Assembly (NCBI GenBank): GCA_034509755.1
Contig: CM067550.1
Coordinates: forward strand, 4,519,001-4,583,000
Direction of reading: 5' to 3'
Source of the DNA: Anisodus tanguticus
Taxonomy: Eukaryota > Streptophyta > Magnoliopsida > Solanales > Solanaceae
DNA: 64,000 bases
A program made the translations under genes and the position numbers. Below are positions 22,129 to 33,249 of this stretch, one piece after another (position 1 is the stretch's first letter; each line of letters opens with the position of its first letter). The notes under the pieces are model-generated. The model saw only the letters and a program-made list of their open reading frames with translations. It had not been told where the DNA came from and did not search any database.

Positions 22129-24133
22129 TGTCATACCCCAGCCTTGTCTGTGTGTGTATGTATGTGTGTGTGTGTGTGTGTGTGGAAGGTACCAGTGTCA
22201 GAAGACCCAAGGGTACCATTATAGTATCCGAACCTTGAAACATGAAACTTGGGCCGATAAGGCCTCTAATTGACCATATACCACAAGACTGACATATGAC
22301 CTACACACAGAAGAGTCTCAGCAGGATATATACATATGTTTAGATATCCAAGGTCGACGAGGCCTCAATATGAGTGTACTGATAAAGTAATGTACTGACA
22401 AGGCCACGACATACCAACATCCACTATACACCAGTTTGCAAGTCTCTACAAGTAACATTATCAACAGGTCGGGACAGGGCCCCCATACCCTAAAACCACT
22501 AGTAGCATATATAACAATACCTAAGGACTCATGTACTACAACTTTGAGAGAAGGGAGTGCGACAATCACCGCTAAACAGATCACCTACTGAGTAGGAGTG
22601 CCGCTCCGTCTACCAGTACCTGTGGGCATGAGACGTAGTGCCCCAGAAGGGGCATCAGTATGAAAGATTTACTGAATATGTGGAGCATAATCATTTGTAA
22701 ATAAACATACTCTAATCAACGAAGTGAGAAGATACCACCTTGAACTCGTAATGCCAGTGCATCAACTATATAGATGTGTATAAAAATTACATATATAATG
22801 TCGTAGACCTCGGAGGGCAATATCATAAATGTCATGTATGTATAAGCTACATTTATAACGCCATAGGCCTATGAGGGAAATATGATCAATATTATGTGTG
22901 TATAAGCTGCATATATAATGCTATAAGCCTCTGAGGACAATATGAATTCATATTATATATATGTGACCCATAACTGAAGGACATGTCATGATTACCAATC
23001 CAATCAGAGTGACGTAAAGTTACACCTCCGATTAACATTTTGAGACTGACATCATTATTATTACATGACCTTATCAACTTAAGACCCATGAGTAACTTTC
23101 TAAGAGCGATACTGTATGATCATGATTCAACAAGGAGACTTCTAGTTGTCAAGAATGGAATTGTTATATAGTAGCGTCGTCTTTACATAGACCATGTCGA
23201 AAGAGGAAGGAAAGCCCTACATACCTTATCGAAGAAGTTAGCTATGTCCCATGAAGGCTTGCACTGGTTACGAATGGTTATCTATAGAAATAAAGGGTCG
23301 ATATTAATATTGAATCCATATTCAATAAAGAAGCTTCATTTAGGCATCTTATCGATAACCTTAAACACAAAGGATTCTTAGGCTTATTAACAAAGGGTAC
23401 TTATGTAATTTGATCCCATGATTCTCCAAAACATACTTCCTTAGGTTTGCAACACCAACAATCAATATACTAATCATTTCCAATTCATATCTTGATCAAA
23501 ACAACCCATAAGGCTGTATACAATGATTTCATTGGTTTACGGGTTTTGATTACGAAAATCTTTTCACAACTTACTCCAAATCATCAATTAATCACAAACA
23601 TAGATAGCAGAGGATAAATTTTACCTTGATGTGTCGACACCTTCTTAAAACAACAACATGTCCCAATATCAAAGGTTTCCAAAACTTATTCAATATAGAT
23701 AAGATAGTTTCCATGATTACCACGGGGATTATCACGTTAATCTTGCATATTTCGTCTTAGATTTGATCTTGGGAGGTTGGAATACCGTAGAGAGGATTGT
23801 AGGGGTGTTCTAGGTTCTAAATCGACATGACCCGCTTTTAAACCCAATTTTTTTTCCAATGTCGTAATTTGACGGTGGGATTGACAGTTCATCAAACAGT
23901 CGATGGTCTGTCAATCGGGATCTTTGAACAGTCGACGTGTCGTCAATCTACCTCCTAAGATTAGAAAATCTCAAGCATTTTGACGGTTCACCTTGGCATT
24001 TTGACAGTCCGTCAACTCTGCCGTCAAAACACACAGTTTTTTAATTTTGTCAAAACGTACTTTCTTCGACCCATTTGACTTCATCAGTATCCATCTATGG
24101 CACGACAGGACACAAGGGCTACAGTGTGTAACA
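22129..24133 (-). repeat. gypsy 3' LTR (about 2005 bp)
   Basis: On the plus strand it starts TGTCATACCCCAGCC and ends CAGTGTGTAACA, so on its own strand it runs TGTTACACACTG...GGGTATGACA. The sequence directly outside the right end (TCCTCCCCCCCCCTAGG) is, on the minus strand, CCTAGGGGGGGGGAGGA, a purine tract as expected before a 3' LTR. The LTR contains a (TG)n microsatellite at about 22149-22183 and a three-copy internal repeat. Confidence 0.8.
22773..22957. repeat. three imperfect 60-62-bp tandem units inside the gypsy LTR
   Basis: Each unit starts ATGT(G/A)TGTATAA, continues with (A/G)(C/T)T(A/G)CAT(A/T)TATAA(T/C)G and a block like CCATAGGCCTATGAGGG, and ends AATATT or similar. Clear divergence between units suggests they were present before or soon after this copy inserted. 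They probably belong to the LTR U3 region, where such repeats are common. Confidence 0.75.
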
Positions 24134-24730
24134 TCCTCCCCCCCCTAGGAACATTCGTCCGCAAATGTTGAGGATATTCTTAACTCTTGAGGGTTCAATT
24201 TTTTTTGACAGAGTTTATTTTGTAAACAGGACTATCCAAAACCTGTTTAACAACCCAAACATATATCCAACGCCACACAGGGCAACACAATAATAAAATA
24301 ATATCAACTAGGCCTCACACGACCGTCTGTATATACCAAAATCAAGAAAGTTAGCCATAACTCACCTCAACTATCTTCTGTAGTACTCTGAGCTGCACCT
24401 GCAATATCCGCTTTAACATTTACACCTAAACATGATATAAGATTTAGGAGTGTCAAATAGAATAGAAATAAAAGAATCGTATCGCACGAGTATTGATATC
24501 AACCTGAGGACTGAAAACAAGTAAGGATATCTGGATTGCATATATTCTTCGGCCTCCTAAGTCATCTCTTCTTTATTGTTATTTTTCCATAGTACCTTAA
24601 TAGAGGCGACTTCCTTAGCTCTCAGCATCCGAATTTGCCGATCTAAAATGGCTAATGGAGTCTCTTCCTAAGTCAAATCTTCGGTGATTTGCACATCCTC
24701 TACAAGAGTAATACGGGAGAGACCTCCTAT

Positions 24731-26400
24731 CTATATATGCAGCATCGACAAATGGAATACTGGGTGAACTGCTTCCAATTCTGAGGGTAGTTCAAGTTCA
24801 TAAGCCACCCGGCCTATCCTGCGGATAATCTCATATGGCCCGACGTATCTGGGACTAAGTTTTTCTTTCTTGCCAAATCTTATAACCCCTTTCATTGGAG
24901 AAACCTTTAAGAATACCAATCGCCAGCTACAAATTCTAAGTCGCTGCGTCAAACATATGAATAAGATTTCTGCCAACTTTGGGCAGTCAATAAGCGCTCT
25001 TGGATCATCTTTACCTTTTCCTCTGCTTGTTGGAACAAATTGGGATCTAATAACCCAACTTCACCTACTTCAAACCAGCCAACTGGGGATCTACACTTAC
25101 GTCCATATAATATCTCATACGGTGCCTACTAGATGCTGAAATGATAGCTCTTATTATAAGTTAACTCGATAACAGGCAAATGACCGTCCCAACTACCCTT
25201 TGAAATCATACACAGACTCGTAGCATGTCCTCGAGTATCTGAATTGTGCGCTAGGCCTGACTATCAATCTATGGATGAAAAGTTGTCCGAAGGTTCACTT
25301 GAGTGCATAGACGTTTTTTTTAAAGGACTTTAAAAAATGAGCCATAAACTAAGCACTCCTATCAGATATAATAGGGATTGGAACACCATGCAATCGAACT
25401 ATTTCCTTAATATACAGCTTAGCGTAATCTTCAGCTGAGAATGTAGTACGAACGGGTAAGAAATGAGCCGATTTTGTTATCCTGTCGATGATAACTCAAA
25501 TGGAATTAAAATTTCGATAAGAACGGGGCAAACCGGTGATAAAATCCTTATTGATCATTTCCCATTTCCAATTAGGGATTTCTATATGCTGTAACAAACC
25601 TCCAGGCTTCTGATGCTCGATCTTAACTTGATGACAATTCAGGAATTGAGCTATAAACGCTGTAATATCTTTCTTCATGTCATTTCACCAATAAACATGT
25701 CAGAGGTCATAATACATCTTTGTCAATCCAGGATGAATGGAATACCTGGATTGGCGAATCTCAGTCATAATTTTCTCTCAGAGTCCTCTTATATTTGGTA
25801 CACATAGTCGATTTTGATACCGAAGTAGTCCGTCTCCTCTGAGTTCCAGTATCGGCTTCTTTTGCAGGGAAATTCCTTCTTTCATTCGGACCAACTTGGG
25901 GTCATCAAATTGTCTCACTTTCACCTCAGTTATCAATGATGACACTGCGGTATTCTGGACCACTGCTCCTCCATCATCCATATCCAACATTTTTACATTT
26001 AAACTGGCTAAGCGACGTATTTCTTTATCCATTTCCAACTTATTGGCTTCAATACCACCCAAATTCCCCATAGACTTATGACTTAATGCATCAACCACGA
26101 CATTTACCTTATCGCAGTGATATAAAATGTCGACATCATAGTCCTTTAATAGTTCCAGCCACCTTCTTTGCCTTAAATTTTGCTCCTTCTGGTGAAATAT
26201 GTACTGTAGGATCTTATGACCTGTGAATATGTCCACATGGACTCCATATCTATAACTCAAGGTCATGAGTCAGATAATTTACCTCATGCTTTCTTAATTG
26301 TCTTGAAGCGTATGCTATGACTTTCCCGTCTGCATCAAAACACATCCTAGGTCGACTCTGGAGGTATCACAATAAAGCACATACCCATCAGTACATTCGG
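24731..26400 (-). pseudogene. gypsy pol fragment (RNase H, integrase)
   Basis: Segments in minus-strand order follow. RNase H start near 26390-26290: GKVIAYASRQLRKHEVN. RNase H end and linker at 26266-25778: GVHVDIFTGHK, then RRWLELLKDYDVDILYHCDK, then VVVDALSHKS. Integrase at 25680-25496: CHQVKIEHQKPGGLLQ and IPNWKWEMINKDFITGLP, with the first catalytic Asp. Integrase C-terminal part at 24976-24731: LSPRYVGPYEIIRRIGRVAY then LPSELEAVHPVFHLSML. About 13 codons are missing between 'LTHDL' and 'YGVHVD', and frames change repeatedly. This copy is dead. Confidence 0.85.
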
Positions 26401-26415
26401 AATGAGCTAACACAG

Positions 26416-27934
26416 GTGCAAAAACGTATATTAGCATATAGATATATTGATGAAAGACACACTGAATTTTTTATTTCAAGAAATATTCATGAAATTAGTG
26501 AATATTAAGGAATTACTGATAAAATTATGACTATTACATTAGATAATGCTTCTTCTAATGATTATGCTGTAAACATTTTAAAAACTCGATTTATTCCATC
26601 TTTTCCCCCATATTTTTCTTGTTAGATGTGCATGTCATATTTATAACTTAGTTGTAAAGGATGACCTAAAACTTTTTGAAAACATCATTGATAAAGTACA
26701 ATTTGCTATCAACTTTGTTTGTATAGGTAATAAAATACAAAGACGCAAAGAGTATAAAAAGACATGTCATGATTGTGGATTACCTTATAGGAAAATTCCA
26801 GAAGAAGTTGCAACTAGGTGAAATTCTTTGTATGAACAATTACTTGTTGCTCACGAGTATAGAAGACCTATAACTTTATTATTTAACGCCCATAATTAAA
26901 ATCCTTCGGATATTCTTGTAGATGATGATTGGGATAAAATTTTGGAACTTATTGTATTCTTAGAGAAATTTTATCTAGCTAATAAGAAATTTTCTGGTAT
27001 TTATTATTCTACTATTTCATCTATGTTATTTTATATAGCTCTAATATTTTTGTTATTTAATGAATATATGAAAAAACTAACTTACGCTCCAGCTATTGCA
27101 AAAATGTTTGTAAAATTTAAAAAATATTTTTTTCCTAATCCTACTATTTATTCTATTGGTGCTGTATTAAATCCTACTATTAAAGTAGACGGTTGTAATG
27201 CCCTCCCTTATTGAAACGATTTATGAATGCTTAGAACTACTTCCAACAGAACAAACAGAAGAACCCACTAACGAATCAACAAAAGAAGATGTTATGTCTA
27301 ACATACAAACACAATGCAAAAATATGTAATGTATTACCAAGAGCAAAGTGCAAATAATCAACTGGCTTCTGTACCATCTTCTTCTACTTCACTTCAACCT
27401 TATAAAAAACATGCGGTTTCTGCTTCAAGTATTCAAGGCATTCGAAATAGAATGTATAGTGGTTCAAGTGCTTCACAAATTAGCAAGTTTGATGTTTATG
27501 TTTTGCAGGGTGTTGTACCTTTCGGATCAATTGCTAATGAAAATGGACGTGAAGACTTGCTGAAATACTGGAAGGAGTATGAGAAGACATTTCCGACTCT
27601 ATCAAAGATGGCCCGAGATGTATTGAATATTCAAGCATCATTAACAAGTTCTTAAAGCGTTTTTTCTGCTAGAATGTTTCAAATAGGAGAGCACGGACAC
27701 TCATTGGCGGGAGACAGTTTGGAAATTGCAATTTTATTTAGAGACTGGATTAGAGCGGAGCGTAGAAGGTGCGGTCAACCAGAGATCAATGAAGAAGACG
27801 ACTACAATTACAACGAAATCTTATTCGAGGGAGCAGGAAGTGACGTTGAACAATTTGACCAACAACTTCCAATTCCAACAAAAGATCCTCACGAGATTGT
27901 CAGAAAATTAGAAAAAGTATGGTTGCATATGTAA
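26416..27934 (+). pseudogene. hAT transposase fragment (second copy)
   Basis: Readable segments follow. ILAYRYIDERHTEFF: about 26430. LDNASSNDYAV: about 26540. ATR followed by a stop where STRWNSLYEQL is expected: about 26815. FLEKFYLANKKFSGIYYST: 26942-27214. The dimerisation domain at 27314-27655 is the best preserved part, with EDLLKYWKEYEKTFPTLSKM and ARDVLNIQASL. The C-terminal tail RDWIRAERRRCGQPEINEED lies at 27674-27934. Frameshifts separate all segments. Against the first copy the interior is similar but clearly diverged, so the two insertions are independent or old. Confidence 0.85.
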
Positions 27935-28293
27935 TTTTTTTAATGCCAATTTTACTATGTGATTTGCAACTTTTAAACTACGAAACAAAGTTGCAATTTT
28001 TGAAATTGTATTACAAAAAAATTATATTTATATTAAATAATATGAGAGACAATTAACCTTTGGATGTTTTTTCACTATCTTGTTCAATTATATATATATT
28101 TTTAAAAATTCAGTGTCTAGAAAGAAAAAAAATCAATTCCCCTCAAATCCCCCTACCCGACCCGACCCGACCCATCCCCCCAAATCCCCTATGCCGGCGG
28201 GATGTGGGACAGGACGGGACCACTTCCCATCCCCCATATCCCCCCCCCCCCCCCCCAAAATCCCGTCCCGTCCCGTCCCACTGGCCACCCTTA
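26416..28293 (+). mobile_element. second hAT copy of the same family, 5'-truncated
   Basis: From 26416 onward the sequence follows the interior of the 15293-18812 element (compare 16862 onward), including the C-terminal tail and GC-rich 3' subterminal region. It ends in CCCACTGGCCACCCTTA at 28293, the right terminal inverted repeat. The first roughly 1.5 kb, including the left end and BED finger, is missing. At 26415 it abuts minus-strand gypsy RNase H sequence, so the left target duplication cannot be tested; the right flank is ATTATTTA. Confidence 0.88.
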
Positions 28294-28894
28294 ATTATTT
28301 ATAGATGATTGTAACTTGGCAAGCAAGTAAACTTGCCATCCAAGTACAAGTAGTTGGTGAACAAGTAACTTGTCATCCAAGTATTAAACCTGGACCAATA
28401 AATAACTTGCCATCCAAATTTTCATGTAACCAAAATTCTTTAAAATATCACTACACTTACTTTTCAACTGTAATGCAAAATCTGCATATAGAACTAAAGC
28501 ACATTTGCACAAGAAAAATATCACTGAAGCTGACATTAAGAATATATTTCTAAATTCTACCATAGTACAATTCTAACTTGGCTCAGAAACTTACACAATC
28601 TTTATTTATAAATTAATAACATCAAGCTGCAGAAATTACCAACAATAGCAAGAAAAAAGTGCTAGGAAATAAATTCAGAGGCTAAATGTGTAAGGCATGC
28701 CTTGGACATTAACTTGATACAAATAGCTACTTTTGGGACATAACAAAGACAAAGGAAGCTGTGAAGGGCAATCAAATCGAACTCGGACACTGACATTTGT
28801 TTTGCTTTATAGTTTACAGAACACAACAAAGTATAGCATAAATAAGTGGTCATTCTAAACACATTTACATCAAGATTATATACTTCTTCATTTG
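28294..28894. other. 3' flank of the AMSH-N/RING gene; no separate feature
   Basis: AT-rich DNA downstream (on the minus strand) of the RING stop codon. It may include the 3' UTR and polyadenylation site. A short repeated phrase (ACTTGCCATCCAAGTA / ACTTGTCATCCAAGTA) occurs at 28333-28383. No other gene is visible. Confidence 0.5.
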
Positions 28895-31800
28895 TTAAAC
28901 AGCATATAAACGTAAAACAAGCTCGATTTTAGTGCGACAGACAGGGCATCCCCAACTTTTGGCTTTAATCTCGTTCAAAGAAGACATGCACCCAGCCATA
29001 TGACCACATGGTACACAAGCCCCCTCAATTGGGGCTTCATAGCATATGATACACGATGAAGCAGCATTAGAACTCCCTTCATCGTGTCTTTTCGATAAGT
29101 TCTCCGTTGTTGAAGAAGATGGATCCATAAAACTAGACTCAGCTGAACCAGAGTGCAACGGGGCATCATCATCTATGACCAAATTTTCAATTGGTGGTGT
29201 TGAAGGTACAACTACTTCAGGGGTAACAGGGCGTGGAATATTTAATGTCAGTCTTGAATGCCTTGTCTTAAAACAATTATGCACAAAGAAGAAACAATTG
29301 GAAGTCAATGAGCAATTTTTGCGCATAAATCATATGTTTGAATGGATACATTCTATATTGTTCTAACTCTTAAAAATATCGTTGGGAGTGTGTCAGATCC
29401 TTCAAAAGCTATGCATTTTGAAGAATTTGACATGGGTGCAACAACATTTTTGGAGGGTCCGACAACATAGCATAAATTATATGTCTTGGTAGATACATTC
29501 CATGTTGCTCAAACTCTTCAAAAGAATGGTAAGGTGTGTGTCGGATCATCCAAAAGCTATGTATTTTTGAAGGATCCGACACGGGGTGCACCAATATTTT
29601 TGGAGGGTTAACATAGCATAAATTATACTCCTCTGATTTAGTGGATACATCCTATGTAGCTCGAACTCTTCAAAGATATTGCCAAGTGCGTGTGTCAGAA
29701 TCATCCAAAAATTATATATTTCGAAAGATCCGATATGAGTTTAACAACATTCTCGGAGGATCCGAGCACCATAACATAAATCATATGTTTTAGTGGATAC
29801 ATTCTATGTTGTTCGGACTCTTTAAAAATATTACCAGGTGTGTGTCAGGTCCTCCAAAAGCTAAGCATTTTTTTAGGATATGACACGAGTGCAACATCAT
29901 TTTTGGAGAGTCCGAGCAACATAGAATATAGATCTGTCAAGAATGAAAATATAAACAAATTTCTTAAGAAAAGTTCACAATGCTTTGTTACCTGCTTATT
30001 GTCTGGCCATAAGGAAGCCATTCTACTACGAGGCGTCTGTCTAGACGATGATGCGGCGTTTAGCCGAATCTGTTCCTTCAATGCATGTACTGTTTGAAAA
30101 TGAGATCTGTATGATAAGAAATGAATTGTAGAAACTAGATTAGGACGAGATGATTCTCTGTCCTTAGGATAATATTAGCCCCCACTATATTGCTGATGGG
30201 ATTAACTTGCTAATTACCCGCAGGATTCCCTAATCTTAAGAACGAATTTTACAGCAACTTATTCGTTCTTCATGAACATGAATTGCTTGAAAGAAAGAAA
30301 GTTTTCTTGGTTGGAAGATATAGATTGCAAGTGATCTTTTAATCATGTGTCATTCCATATTTAAAGGAATCAAGTACCCTTTCATGAAACAATGTAATCT
30401 TTGATGAACAATTGTGACTTTTCATGAAATCAACGTTCTTCAAAACAACAAAAGATTAAATGATATTTAAGCTCATGTTCGTGCAAAAATGCTAAGTGCT
30501 AGTCTTTGATTAATAATATATTAGCATATTATTAATCCAATTATAAGCACATCCAAGCCCAATGCATGTTTGGCCCAACTAAATGAACTCTTTTCAATTT
30601 AATATACCAAGTAAAAAAGTACTTATAAACACATCAAGCTTTTTTTATTCTTTCAATGTGGGACAAACTCCCATACACATCTTCCTAACAAACACAATTG
30701 AAGACTATATACAACATGTAATCTGTTTGCTTTATTAATTTCCCGTTCAACTTCTGGTCTTAAACATTCCAGCTCACGAAGTACATCTAGTAATTTCTTA
30801 AATCACATCAGAGAACTAATGATTCAACATCCATGAGGATAAAAATACGAACTAGTGCAAGTTTCACGAATTAAATATTAGAGACAATGCTTAATTACCT
30901 TTTTGTAAGATATCTTTTCTGTATGATTTGTAGTACTGTAGTCTCGGTGGAAATGTATAGTTTCTGATACAAGACTGGAAGCAAGAGCATAAATATTTAA
31001 GAAATTGCTGGTATATAGGCGTTAAAATGCCTCAAGAAGTTATCAATATGGAAAAAGTTCGTTTACCCTGCGTATCTGAGAAGCAGAATGTAGAGATCTA
31101 TGGTATTGTTCTCCTGCCGATGAGTTTTTGCCTAGAGGAAAATGAAGTACAAGTTTAACCTCAATAAAACTGGCACACTAATTAAGAGTCAATCAATGGT
31201 GTATAAACAAAGTAATATTAAATGATTTTGATTTAGAAGAGCACCATAGACTAAGGCATATAATCTTGTAAAAACTCACATAGAACTAGAGGAGCATGCA
31301 TGTCTCTCCAGAAGTTATGCTAATAGCCATTTGCATTTGCATCGACAAATTAAAATCAGACAAGTGAGAACACATTAGTCAAATTATACAATTGAACATG
31401 CTCCAAGTGTGGTTGTCTTCAATCACTATGACATAAATAGTCATATATGGTAACTAATATTACTAGACAATATCCCATTACTCATACAATACTTGGTTCT
31501 TTTATTTTTGTCCAACAAGAAATCAGATTTCTTTATGTCACCCTCACCCTGATTATACCTGGTGTCCAACTCTAATTCTTGAGCTTCTATGTCTTCAATT
31601 AATTGAAAAGAATGAATTTGGCAGAGATGCTGCAATCATCTATTTTGTTCTCCCACACGTTTAATTACCAACATAGTTTGATTCAATGTCCAATTCACAT
31701 GCATAGTCCATAGGAAGGTTGCCAGGGAAAGATAAAAACTACACAAATTTCCCCTTCAGCATAATAAGATCATCTCAATCTTCGACAACCAAAATCTAAC

Positions 31801-33249
31801 GTTCTAAACTATACTTGGATCTAGCGTTAATTCGCTTATCAAGTAATCAAATATTCAGTCTTGGCCATAGAGCTCTTACCTACCCACATGGACCACCTGA
31901 AAATGCTCACATTCAGTCAGCAGTGGCCTATTTCACTACCAAATTAACTTTATATTGTTTGGTTGACAAGGAAGTGGAAGTGCTGAACTTTTGACCCTCT
32001 GAGAATTCATATGCATGATAAAGTTGTGAAAAGAACGAACTAAGAACTTCCTAACAGAAATTCATTCCTTCGGATACATAAAATACACTTATTATACAAA
32101 GGAAAATTGTTTATATCTGTTTATTTGAATTACATTGTCCTCTCAAGGAAATACATGGTCTTTCAATTAATTCTATTCCAACTTTCCAAAGGAACATATT
32201 TTCTAGTGATGTTCTTTTTAAATACAAACTAAGCATACAAACATGAAAGTAAATTCAAGTAGTATACATATTTTACTGGCAAGTAAACAGACAAGACAGA
32301 GGATTTTGAATTCGAAATCCTACTGTCGCAATGGATAAATAAAGGATATAAGAAGATTCCAAACTAAAATAATTACAGTAATATTTATCATTGTTGCGGT
32401 TCGAAGTACAAGGGTCAAACAACTTGATTTTCAGGTTGATCTCAAATACTAGTTCACTATAGCTGCGACTCAATGTCAATCTAGTTCAGGTCAAGTATAT
32501 AAATCATCTGTTTGTAATCATCATAATTAGACTATATTTGCTGATGCCTAATTATGGTCAATTCATTTACATGAAAAGTAGTACTATATACGTTCAAAAA
32601 AGGCTGAATACATTGATAGCCCCTTAAACTTGCTAGTAAATTTCATTAAGACACTTGAACTACGACCTGTTTCGATTGAGCACCTGAATACATGCTAAAA
32701 TATTTCTATTAGACACTTATGACTCAAGTTTTTGGCCATGTTCTCAAATCTCAAGCTCCCATTACGTAGATAAGTTTGTCACTTAAAATATGTCACATCC
32801 TTTAATTATACGCATTAGCCTAAATAAGTCATAAAACCTTAGGCCTATTCCGATTGAGGCTAATATGTATAATTAAATGAACCAGCACATTTTAAGTGGT
32901 TAACTTATCGACGTAATGGGCGCTTGAGAATACACACAAAAGATTTTTCAGAATTTGAGCCGGAAGAGTCTAATAGAAACACTTCATCATATGTTCAATT
33001 GCTCGATTGAAACATGCACTAGTTCAAAGGTCAAAATGAGATTTAATAATAAGTTTAAAGGGTTGTCGATGTATTCTGCCTAAAAAAAGACAAGTATTAG
33101 GGCATACATTAGTAGAAAGAGATATCGAGAGAGAGAATGATGGGGACCTCTTTGAGAAGATTATCAGCTATCTTATAGTAATACTGGAGTGGAATGCGAT
33201 GATCAACTTCCATCTTTTTAGTAGCTTCTCTTATATTGATCGGATTCAT
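28895..33249 (-). CDS. AMSH N-terminal-like helical domain + C-terminal RING finger protein (about 260 aa, 6 exons)
   Basis: Proposed exons (minus): 33249-33148 (from MNPINIREATKK to LLKE), 31131-31067, 30974-30899, about 30796-30700, about 30089-29992 and 29266-28895 (stop). Exons 1-4 read VDHRIPLQYYYKIADNLLKE, ENNTIDLYILLLRYAG, LVSETIHFHRDY and LLDVLRELECLKPEVERE-like peptide. That order is the USP8-dimerisation/MIT-like N-terminus of AMSH deubiquitinases (EVDxRIPLxYYY..IADNL, IDLYxxLLRF, ETIPxHRDY). No JAMM/MPN metalloprotease exon is visible. The last exon instead gives a RING, CIICYEAPIEGACVPCGHM to WGCPVCRTKI, ending RLYAV like XBAT35. The sixth RING ligand is Ser (GCMSS rather than GCMSC). 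All junctions have GT-AG and matching phase except exon 4 to 5, where the donor was not resolved. Introns hold MITEs. Likely role: ubiquitin-pathway adaptor or ligase; function is inferred. Confidence 0.72.
29343..29930. repeat. four-unit tandem array of a palindromic MITE in the last intron
   Basis: Units begin with TGGATACATTCTATGTTG-like words at 29343, 29490, 29642 and 29794, a spacing of 147-152 bases. Within each unit GTGTGTCGGATC(C)TCCAAAAGCT is mirrored by GAAGGATCCGACACG, and the unit closes with TTTTTGGAGAGTCCGAGCAACATAG. Each unit is therefore a hairpin and the four are head to tail. They lie in the intron 29267-29991 upstream of the RING exon. Confidence 0.85.
32601..33081. mobile_element. 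MITE with about 30-bp terminal inverted repeats in intron 1
   Basis: The left end AGGCTGAATACATTGATAGC is the inverse of the right end (inverted: AGGCAGAATACATCGACAAC), and the match continues into CCCTTAAACTTG / CCTTTAAACTTA. The interior has paired words such as TAGACACTT and GCTCGATTGAAAC. A-runs on both flanks obscure the target duplication. It lies in the first intron (31132-33147) of the AMSH-N/RING gene. Confidence 0.75.

Larger units (their letters stand above)
22129..26415 (-). mobile_element. 3' part of a Ty3/gypsy (Tekay/Del-like) retrotransposon, 5'-truncated
   Basis: The left boundary is a roughly 2.0-kb LTR (22129-24133). It is followed on the minus strand by a C/G-rich purine tract and partial pol: integrase C-terminal/chromo-adjacent region at 24731-24976, integrase core at about 25496-25680, RNase H at 25778-26400. 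Domain order on the minus strand (RNase H, integrase, C-terminal part, LTR) is that of Ty3/gypsy. The element stops inside the RNase H/RT boundary at about 26415, where hAT sequence starts abruptly. gag, protease, RT and the 5' LTR are absent. Confidence 0.85.
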
